A DNA stretch of 8,583 bases from an uncultured Lachnospiraceae bacterium (GTDB taxonomy: Bacteria > Bacillota > Clostridia > Lachnospirales > Lachnospiraceae): NCBI GenBank assembly GCA_910585545.1, contig CAJUFN010000037.1:1-8583 (forward strand), given 5' to 3'. The notes under the pieces were generated by a model. It was not told the DNA's origin and ran no database searches. It saw only the letters and a list, made by a program, of their open reading frames with translations. Positions 1 through 5,181 of the stretch are shown piece by piece (the stretch's first letter is position 1; every line of letters starts with the position of its first letter). The position numbers were made by a program, and so were the translations under genes.

Positions 1-2
1 AG

Positions 3-125
3 CTGTATCAAGAGTACGGGAAGCTGAAAAAGAAAGTAAAGCAGTATGATACAATAAAGCAGAATGTAGACAATATTTTGCGGCAGGCGAAGCAGCCGGA
101 ACGGGACAGGCAGACAGAGAGGTAA
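3..125 (+). CDS. Relaxase/mobilization protein, C-terminal end only (partial)
   Basis: The window opens inside a + strand reading frame that gives 40 codons before a TAA at 123-125; the start lies outside. The peptide is strongly charged and helical, reading LYQEYGKLKKKVKQYDTIKQ and then NVDNILRQAKQPERDRQTER. A LYxEYxxLKKxVKxYDxIKxNVDxIL tail is, from memory, typical of the C-terminus of relaxases carried by Tn1549/CTn-like elements, which nick the origin of transfer and lead the strand into the recipient. No catalytic residues are in view, so the assignment rests on the tail and on the ICE context only. The gene converges on the - strand winged-helix gene, with a terminator between them. It could instead be another coiled-coil protein of the element. 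Confidence 0.5.
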   Translation: MYQEYGKLKKKVKQYDTIKQNVDNILRQAKQPERDRQTER

Positions 126-231
126 TGCGGACAGTTAGGACGGCGTGTAAGGCGTTTTAAGGGCATTTTGTAACGCAGGCAAGGGAATAACCATTGCCGC
201 CCGGAAAAGGGCTTCTAAGCGTCCACAAGAG

Positions 232-281
232 CAGAAAAAGACACCGGGAAATGACGGTCTATCAATTGTCATTTCCCGGTG
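232..281 (-). terminator. Rho-independent terminator after the winged-helix gene
   Basis: A perfect 14-bp inverted repeat (arms 242-255 and 268-281, 12-nt loop) starts one base after the stop codon of the - strand gene. On the - strand it is followed by TCTTTTTCTG (complement of 232-241), the usual stem plus U-run. The + strand side lacks a T-run, so it mainly serves the - strand gene, although the long stem may also slow transcription from the relaxase side. Confidence 0.85.
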
Positions 282-282
282 C

Positions 283-726
283 TTATGCACTGAATTTATA
301 GCCGACACCTAACACGGTTTTTATATAGGTCGGGTTCTTGCTGTCTGGCTCTATTTTTTTCCGTAGGTTATAAATCACGTTGACAACGCTTGAATGGCAG
401 CTCTCGCTATCCATGTTCCAAACAGCTTCAAAAATTTGCGTCCGTGTGAAAACAATCCCCGGACTGGAAGCAAGGAATATAAGGGTACTGTATTCAAGGC
501 GGGTAAGGCTGATTTCTTTCCCGTCTTGAAGTACCCGATGTTGGCTCTGCATTATTTCCAGTCCCGGAAAAGACAACACGGAAGTAGAGGAAATTTGTAC
601 TGCTTCAAGCTGTATGCAGTCAGTTAATGCAGATATGATTTTGTCAATTACTTTTTCTTCTTGTTCATTAAGTGTCAGCACTAATAATTTCCCTATGCTA
701 CCACCTCCACGTATTGTTATTTTCAT
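283..726 (-). CDS. Stand-alone OmpR/PhoB-type winged-helix transcriptional regulator
   Basis: The 147-aa product carries a Trans_reg_C winged-helix domain at about residues 65-145. Visible marks are the DGKEISLTRLEYSTLIFLA start, the FTRTQIFEAVW helix, the recognition helix near SSVVNVIYNLRKKIE (112-126) and the C-terminal hairpin GVGYKF. It is too short to hold a normal phosphoacceptor receiver domain: residues 13-50 form a hydrophobic strand and an acidic helix without the usual Asp pocket. It is therefore probably not a classical two-component regulator. Short proteins of this kind recur in Tn1549-like elements; their targets are unknown to me. The ATG at 724-726 has no good ribosome binding site. 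A strong GGAGG lies inside the frame at 704-708, seven bases before an ATA codon (codon 11), so the true start may be internal. The gene lies 109 bp downstream of the UvrA-like gene on the same strand. Confidence 0.85.
   Translation of the reverse strand: MKITIRGGGSIGKLLVLTLNEQEEKVIDKIISALTDCIQLEAVQISSTSVLSFPGLEIMQSQHRVLQDGKEISLTRLEYSTLIFLASSPGIVFTRTQIFEAVWNMDSESCHSSVVNVIYNLRKKIEPDSKNPTYIKTVLGVGYKFSA
694..708 (-). promoter_or_regulatory. Internal Shine-Dalgarno before an ATA codon; possible true start of the winged-helix gene
   Basis: On the - strand GGAGG (704-708) lies 7 nt before ATA (696-694), followed by GGG AAA TTA TTA GTG, the start of the first hydrophobic strand. This spacing is ideal, whereas the upstream ATG at 726 has no comparable site. 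Initiation at ATA is rare, so this is a possibility and not a call. Confidence 0.4.
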
Positions 727-835
727 GTTTAGAGTTTTTGTAGGATATTTTCTTTGTCACTTACTATATCAGAGGAATAACCACGTTTTAGTCTGTCGTT
801 CCTTGATTGCTATACAAAATTTTGTTCTCCAATAA

Positions 836-3100
836 TCATTCATTTGTTTTTATAAAATTTTGTAAATGTTTTGTTGTAACTGACTTTTTACATTTTAAAA
901 AGTCCTTTGGCATTCCTTGAAATAATAATTGTCCACCTTCTTTACCCGCTCCCGGTCCTAAATCAATGATCCAATCCGCTTGACACATCATTTCAAGATT
1001 ATGTTCTATAACAATCAATGTGCTTCCATGTTCTATCAGTTCATCAAATACTTTTATCAGTTTTTGAATATCTTTGGAATGTAAACCAGTTGTAGGTTCG
1101 TCCAACACATATACAGGCTTTGGTTCTTTTAACTCTACGGCTAGTTTTAATCGTTGCAATTCCCCGCCGGATAAGGTGTTCAGAGGCTGTCCTAAACTTA
1201 GATACTCCAAGCCAACCTTACATAATGGAACTAATTTATCCTGTATGTTTTGAACTTCAAAAAAAGCAAGTGCGTCCTCTATGCTCATGTTTAAAACGTC
1301 ATTGATGTTTTTTCCGTGATAGGTATATTCTAATACTGGTTGGGAAAATCTCTTTCCACTGCACACCTCACAAATTTCTGTGACGCTTTCCATAAAAGCC
1401 AAATCAAGTTCAACAATACCAAGACCCTTACAGTTTGGACACGCACCTTTTGAGTTAAAGCTGAACCAAGCTGAATCTACTTTATTTGCTTTTGAAAATA
1501 AATCTCTAATATCATCAAACACTGTTATAAAAGTAGAAATATTGGAACGCCTATTCGTAGTAATAGCTTTTTGCGTCACAACACCACACTCTGGATAAAT
1601 ACTCGGAAAAATCCTTTGGAACAATGTACTTTTTCCTGACCCGGCGACACCAGTTACAATCGTCATTGCACTTTTAGGAACATCTGCGTCTATATACTGT
1701 AAATTATATAGATGTGCTTTTTCAATGTGAAACCACCCACGGGCTGTCCTCACATTCTCTTTTAATTGATGCCGTTTTGTAAATGCCTGTGCGGATAATG
1801 CTGTAGAGGAGCAAAATTCTTGATAAGTCCCTTTAAATGTGACATTTCCTCCATTTTTTCCAGAACTAACACCCATTTCAATAATATAATCTGAAATGCA
1901 GGTAACATCAGGATCATGTTCAACAATCAATACACTGTTCCCCTTATCACGCAGTTTTTTAAACAAAGGATTGATACGGGCAATATCCGCCGGGTGCAGC
2001 CCTGTGCTTGGTTCATCAAAAATATAAAGCAATCCGTTTAAACTACTTCCTAACTGACGTATCATTTTAATACGTTGCGATTCCCCTCCCGATAGTGTTG
2101 CCGTCTGTCTGTTTAAGGTCAAATAACCAAGACCAACATCAATAGCGAAAGAAAGTTGTTGCAGCAAAGCGTCTATGACGGTGTCTATCTTATTGGATTG
2201 GATTGTTTTTAGAAAGCGCACCAAATCCGAAATAGACATATTGGAACAATCCGCAATATTCTTTCCATTTATCCGACAGTTTAAAGTTTTTTTATTCAAC
2301 CGATTTCCATGACAAGACGGACAAACCTGTTCTGTTACAACCCGCTCAATGTCACTTCTATATTGCTCAGATTCCCGGCATTTTTTAGACAAAAATGCTT
2401 TTTTCATTCGTGGGATAATTCCTTCATAAAGTGAAGTTGGCGGCCAGTCTTTTGTAGGGTTTTGGGGCTTAAAACCAGATTGATACAACAGTATATCTAA
2501 TTCCTGTTCTGTATAATCCTTAATCTTTTTGTCGTTATCGAACAAACCTGTAGTGACATAACGCTTCCAACGAAAACCGCCGGGGTAAAACGTGGGAAAT
2601 TGAATAGCACCCTCGTTCAATGATTTTTCCTTATCAAGTAGCTTTTCTATCTGAAAATCTTGTACAGTGCCAAGCCCTTGACACTCTTTACACATTCCTT
2701 GCGGGTTATTAAAAGAAAAAATATCAGAATACCCTACAAATGGTGTTCCGATTCTTGAAAATAGTAAACGTAGCAAACTGTAAATATCTGTAACTGTACC
2801 CACTGTAGACCGCACATTTTCGCCAAGTCGTTTTTGATTGATAATAATAGATACTGGCAGATTTTGAATGCTATCGACAGTTGGTTTCCCGTAATGGGGT
2901 AATCTGCTCCGAATAAAGCTAGAATAAGTTTCATTAAGCTGTCGCTGTGATTCAGCAGCTATTGTATCAAATACCAGTGCTGATTTACCAGAACCAGACA
3001 CTCCAACTACGCTTGTGATTTTATTTTTTGGTATTGAAATTGATATATTTTTAAGATTTTTTTCTTTTGCCCCTTGAACCATAATGAAGTCATTTGTCAT
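836..3100 (-). CDS. UvrA-like ABC ATPase lacking the UvrB-binding domain (DrrC/UvrA2-type)
   Basis: The product is a 754-aa tandem ABC ATPase of the UvrA family. Counted from a GTG three codons upstream, the first half has Walker A GVSGSGKS (36-43), the STVGTVTDIYSLLRLLF block, CKEC (140-143) in FSFNNPQGMCKECQGLG, CPSC (263-266), signature LSGGESQR (339-346), Walker B IFDEPSTGLH and a switch His (398). The second half has GVAGSGKS (487-494), CPNC (557-560), CEVC (580-583), LSGGELQR (646-653), LDEPTTGLH and His 703. Only about 19 residues separate RIGTP from CKEC, so the UvrB-binding domain and the first CxxC of the usual zinc module are missing. Canonical UvrA is about 940 aa. DrrC and UvrA2 proteins share this loss and act in resistance to DNA-binding drugs or DNA damage; a similar role here is inferred. 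ATG at 3098-3100 is preferred because AAGGAG (3109-3114) lies 8 nt upstream, while the GTG at 3107-3109 overlaps that site. It is divergent from the WYL-type regulator. Confidence 0.9.
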   Translation of the reverse strand: MTNDFIMVQGAKEKNLKNISISIPKNKITSVVGVSGSGKSALVFDTIAAESQRQLNETYSSFIRSRLPHYGKPTVDSIQNLPVSIIINQKRLGENVRSTVGTVTDIYSLLRLLFSRIGTPFVGYSDIFSFNNPQGMCKECQGLGTVQDFQIEKLLDKEKSLNEGAIQFPTFYPGGFRWKRYVTTGLFDNDKKIKDYTEQELDILLYQSGFKPQNPTKDWPPTSLYEGIIPRMKKAFLSKKCRESEQYRSDIERVVTEQVCPSCHGNRLNKKTLNCRINGKNIADCSNMSISDLVRFLKTIQSNKIDTVIDALLQQLSFAIDVGLGYLTLNRQTATLSGGESQRIKMIRQLGSSLNGLLYIFDEPSTGLHPADIARINPLFKKLRDKGNSVLIVEHDPDVTCISDYIIEMGVSSGKNGGNVTFKGTYQEFCSSTALSAQAFTKRHQLKENVRTARGWFHIEKAHLYNLQYIDADVPKSAMTIVTGVAGSGKSTLFQRIFPSIYPECGVVTQKAITTNRRSNISTFITVFDDIRDLFSKANKVDSAWFSFNSKGACPNCKGLGIVELDLAFMESVTEICEVCSGKRFSQPVLEYTYHGKNINDVLNMSIEDALAFFEVQNIQDKLVPLCKVGLEYLSLGQPLNTLSGGELQRLKLAVELKEPKPVYVLDEPTTGLHSKDIQKLIKVFDELIEHGSTLIVIEHNLEMMCQADWIIDLGPGAGKEGGQLLFQGMPKDFLKCKKSVTTKHLQNFIKTNE

Positions 3101-3108
3101 AACACTCA

Positions 3109-3114
3109 CTCCTT
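3109..3114 (-). promoter_or_regulatory. Ribosome binding site that fixes the uvrA-like start
   Basis: AAGGAG on the - strand with an 8-nt gap to ATG at 3098-3100. The in-frame GTG at 3107-3109 touches this motif and cannot be served by it, so the ATG is the better start. Confidence 0.75.
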
Positions 3115-3141
3115 GAAATTTTACTTTTTATAGTATATCAT
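3113..3141 (+). promoter_or_regulatory. Sigma-A-type promoter for the WYL-type regulator
   Basis: TTGAAA (3113-3118) and TATCAT (3136-3141) are separated by exactly 17 bp in an AT-rich stretch, a good vegetative promoter. Transcription would start near 3148, inside the inverted repeat at 3147-3165, leaving a leader of about 30 nt that contains the AGGAG (3169-3173) used by the gene. Confidence 0.6.
3132..3137 (-). promoter_or_regulatory. Candidate -10 box for the uvrA-like gene
   Basis: TATACT on the - strand, close to the TATAAT consensus, lies about 30 nt upstream of the ATG. At 17-bp spacing the -35 hexamer would be a poor CGATTT (3155-3160), inside the inverted repeat. A weak -35 covered by a palindrome suits a regulated promoter, but the assignment is tentative. 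Confidence 0.4.
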
Positions 3142-3146
3142 AAAAC

Positions 3147-3165
3147 CATGACAGAAATCGTCATG
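3147..3165. promoter_or_regulatory. Perfect inverted repeat, probable operator of the divergent pair
   Basis: CATGAC and GTCATG are perfect 6-bp arms separated by 7 nt. The repeat sits on the predicted start of transcription of the regulator and on the -35 region of the uvrA-like promoter, so one dimer bound here could control both genes. No T-run follows, so it is not a terminator. Binding by the adjacent regulator is inferred from position. Confidence 0.5.
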
Positions 3166-3179
3166 ATTAGGAGAGTAAA

Positions 3180-4118
3180 ATGAGTAAATTACAAAAACTG
3201 TTTGACATCATAGCTTATGTGAACACGAAAAAATATTTTACTGCCCGTGATATAGCGGACAATTTCAATGTTTCTATCAGAACAGCACATCGCTATTTAT
3301 CAGAATTAGATACTATGGGGGTTCCATTGTACACGGAAACCGGGCGAAACGGCGGCTATCGTGTGTTATCAGGACGCACGTTACCTCCGATTATATTTAC
3401 CGAAGATGAAGCTCTGGCAATTTTTTTTGCTTTTCAGTCATTACAGTATTATGAATCCCTGCCTTTTGAGGTGGATATTTCTTCTGCGTCAAGAAAAATT
3501 ATGTTAAAATTACCAGATGATGTGAAAGCCAAAATTGAAATGTTAAAATCGTCACTCGTTTTTTGGCACCGCAAAAGGGAAATCTATACTCCGCTTTTAC
3601 ATGACTTAATTCAAAAAGCCATAGAGAAAAAGCCAATCAAGATTCAATATTATTCTCATGGAAAACTAACAGACCGGATTATCTGTCTGATTGGGGTATA
3701 TTCCAACGAAAATCTGTGGTATGCTCCTGCATTTGACTATGAGAAGCAGGAAATAAGGCTGTTTCGGGCTGATAAAATCAATAAAATCGAAAGCTATACA
3801 GGCAATTTACAACCAATAGAAAAAAATCTGATTGACTTATTATACTCTTATGACATAAAAGAGCCTGTAAGGTTATTTGTAAAGTTGACTGAAAAAGGTA
3901 TTGCTTTGTGCCAAGAAAATCCATATTTTAATGATTGTATAAAAAATAGTAATAATGATTCTGGTGGGTATATTGATACAATTATTGACAAATCCGATGT
4001 GGAATTTAGTGGTCGCTTTTTTCTGGGCTTATGTGGTGAAGCACAAGTAATAGAACCATTGGAAATGAAAAAATACATTCGCTCATTTGCACAAAAAATA
4101 CTAGATCAGTATAAATAA
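3180..4118 (+). CDS. HTH_11/WYL-type transcriptional regulator (YafY-like)
   Basis: The 312-aa product begins with an HTH_11 winged helix (about residues 4-62): FTARDIADNFNVSIRTAHRYLSEL gives the helix-turn-helix, and GRNGGYRV is the typical end of the wing. A WYL-like ligand domain follows (about 135-205), with the pattern LWYAPAFDYEKQEIRLFRADKI; the name-giving triad reads W-Y-A (180-182) here. Residues 228-310 form the C-terminal WCX-like extension. WYL regulators of this build bind DNA as dimers and respond to nucleotides, single-stranded nucleic acid or small ligands; the ligand here cannot be read from sequence. The start is well supported by AGGAG at 3169-3173. The gene is transcribed away from the uvrA-like gene, with a promoter and a palindrome between them, so control of itself and its neighbour is the simplest reading. 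It is as AT-rich as its partner. Confidence 0.88.
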   Translation: MSKLQKLFDIIAYVNTKKYFTARDIADNFNVSIRTAHRYLSELDTMGVPLYTETGRNGGYRVLSGRTLPPIIFTEDEALAIFFAFQSLQYYESLPFEVDISSASRKIMLKLPDDVKAKIEMLKSSLVFWHRKREIYTPLLHDLIQKAIEKKPIKIQYYSHGKLTDRIICLIGVYSNENLWYAPAFDYEKQEIRLFRADKINKIESYTGNLQPIEKNLIDLLYSYDIKEPVRLFVKLTEKGIALCQENPYFNDCIKNSNNDSGGYIDTIIDKSDVEFSGRFFLGLCGEAQVIEPLEMKKYIRSFAQKILDQYK

Positions 4119-4205
4119 TTAAGATTGATGTTGCTTTCGTAGTTTATAGATATTGTGTATATATAATGGGTTATCTTTGCATATAATTTCTACATCTTTA
4201 TTTAC

Positions 4206-4247
4206 AATAAAAAAAGAGGGAATGACAGTGTAAATACTGCCATTCCC
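4206..4247 (-). terminator. Rho-independent terminator ending the three-gene operon
   Basis: A 12-bp stem with one G-U pair (arms 4218-4229 and 4236-4247, 6-nt loop) lies 11 bp past the TTRAP stop codon. On the - strand it is followed by TCTTTTTTTATT (complement of 4206-4217). It may also halt + strand transcripts of the WYL-type gene, but there the downstream T content is weaker. The rest of the gap from 4119 to 4205 is AT-rich, and I see no gene in it. Confidence 0.9.
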
Positions 4248-4258
4248 CGACATTTTAA

Positions 4259-4468
4259 TTATACCATATCTTCAGCAGGCAGAAAAACAAGCTCGGCAAA
4301 TTCTTCCTCGGTCAGTTTCTTCAGCTTTTCCGCTGTGCGTTTTGCAAGCTCCTGTACCTCTGTTTCCATGTAGGGTATGGCGGCGGTCATTGCCGCCACC
4401 GTATCAGCCCTTGTTTTCCTCCTGTAACAGCAGATAAGGTTGATTTCCTCAAATGTGAATTGTCCCAT
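4259..4468 (-). CDS. TTRAP-family small protein (putative transposon-transfer assisting protein)
   Basis: The 69-aa product matches, from memory, the pattern of the TTRAP family (PF14203) found in conjugative transposons of Firmicutes. It has an N-terminal FTFEEINLIC segment, then R-K-T-R and alanine-rich helix TVAAMTAAIP, then an acidic helix around MEXEVXELAXRTXEKL, and the closing LTEEEFAELVFLPAEDM. The length fits the family. There is no membrane segment or catalytic motif. The family name reflects its place in transfer regions; its molecular role is not established to my knowledge. It is the last gene of its operon, starting 4 nt after the previous stop, with GGAGG (4478-4482) overlapping the end of the upstream gene, so translational coupling is likely. 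A terminator follows directly. Confidence 0.82.
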   Translation of the reverse strand: MGQFTFEEINLICCYRRKTRADTVAAMTAAIPYMETEVQELAKRTAEKLKKLTEEEFAELVFLPAEDMV

Positions 4469-4472
4469 GCTC

Positions 4473-5177
4473 CTATACCTCCAATCCCTTGTTTTTTGCC
4501 TTTGCCGCCTGTTTTTTCGGGGCGGTCTTTACGGTTTCCTTATCCTGTGCAAGCTGCGCCCGCAGGGACGGCTTTTTCTCTTTGCCGGATAGTTTTTCGA
4601 TATGCTCCTTTATGTCGCCGTTTTTGAAATGCTCCCGGCTGTGCTTCTCGTCCCTAAGTATGGTCTGCAAGGCGGCGGGGTCTTTGGGCTGTTCCTCAAA
4701 GCGTACAAATTTCCCTAAGTCCGGGTCAGCGTCCCCGGTAATGCGCCTTTCGGCTTCCTGCGTCCGTTCCCCGTTCTCGTAGATCAGCTTGGTATCTCCG
4801 GCAGCTACGGAAACGTCCTTGACGTGTTCATAGAGCTTTTTATAGTCCAGTTCGTAAAGGCTGCCCGTTACCCTGCCTTTCTCAATGCCCGTCAGCTCCA
4901 CCGCATAGGCAAGTATCTTGTCCCTTGTCTGCTCGGCGTAGAAGCAGAACGTGTTATGCTCCCGTGAACCTTTGATGAAAGTGTCACGCTCCCGCAAGCA
5001 CCACGTTCCGGCGGGGCGGCATAACCAGAACTGCTTTTTATCCTCCGGGTTCGGGCTTTTCGCCGCCTGCTTTAGCGTTTCTATGTCTATGTCAAAATCA
5101 GACTGGAAGTGTTGCGTGTGGGTCTGCATGATAGCTTTAAGGGACTTTAATATATCCACGTTTTCAAATTTCTGCAT
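4473..5177 (-). CDS. Conserved ICE protein of unknown function (234 aa)
   Basis: I do not recognise a named domain. The N-terminal part (about 1-100) starts MQKFENVDILKSL and holds FWLCRPAGTWCLRERDTF, with two nearby cysteines (53, 60), then a GTNY-like ITGIEKGRVTGSLYELDY region. Proteins with this order of motifs seem to be regular neighbours of the large polyvalent protein and TTRAP in Tn1549-like elements, but I know no activity for them. Residues 120-195 are charged and helical. Residues 199-234 are a lysine/alanine-rich tail almost identical to the end of the upstream gene. There is no signal peptide or membrane segment, so it is probably cytoplasmic. The start is clear: ATG at 5175-5177 with AAAGGAG at 5186-5192, overlapping the upstream stop region, and a gap of 4 nt to the upstream gene. 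Confidence 0.8.
   Translation of the reverse strand: MQKFENVDILKSLKAIMQTHTQHFQSDFDIDIETLKQAAKSPNPEDKKQFWLCRPAGTWCLRERDTFIKGSREHNTFCFYAEQTRDKILAYAVELTGIEKGRVTGSLYELDYKKLYEHVKDVSVAAGDTKLIYENGERTQEAERRITGDADPDLGKFVRFEEQPKDPAALQTILRDEKHSREHFKNGDIKEHIEKLSGKEKKPSLRAQLAQDKETVKTAPKKQAAKAKNKGLEV
4476..4583 (-). repeat. Tail-coding repeat, copy in the 234-aa gene
   Basis: This stretch encodes residues 199-234 (KEKKPSLRAQLAQDKE, then TVKTAPKK and a K/A-rich end with GLEV). It is a diverged direct repeat of 5185-5292. The longest identical run is 20 nt (4543-4562 against 5255-5274). Differences fall often at third codon positions, so the protein sequence is better kept than the DNA. Confidence 0.8.
4478..4482 (-). 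promoter_or_regulatory. Ribosome binding site of the TTRAP gene, inside the upstream coding end
   Basis: GGAGG on the - strand covers the last codons of the 234-aa gene, 9 nt before the ATG at 4466-4468. Ribosomes finishing the upstream gene would expose or occupy this site, so the two genes are probably translated together. Confidence 0.6.
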
Positions 5178-5181
5178 GGGG

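Noticed and set aside
125..160. 11-codon + strand frame starting at a TAATG overlap after the relaxase-like stop
   Set aside because: The stop-start overlap is suggestive of coupling, but the peptide is only 11 residues and has no support.
199..212. Small GCCC/GGGC hairpin after the relaxase-like gene
   Set aside because: The stem is only 4 bp and no T-run follows, so it is not convincing as a terminator.
814..825. ACAAAATTTTGT palindrome just after the uvrA-like stop codon
   Set aside because: It is a 12-bp AT-only-core palindrome in AT-rich DNA with no loop or T-run, so neither a terminator nor an operator is supported.
836..3109. Housekeeping UvrA or an ABC-F ribosome-protection protein
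   Set aside because: The zinc CxxC pairs, STVGTVTDIY block and LSGGE[S/L]QR signatures are those of UvrA and not ABC-F, while the missing UvrB-binding domain excludes canonical UvrA.
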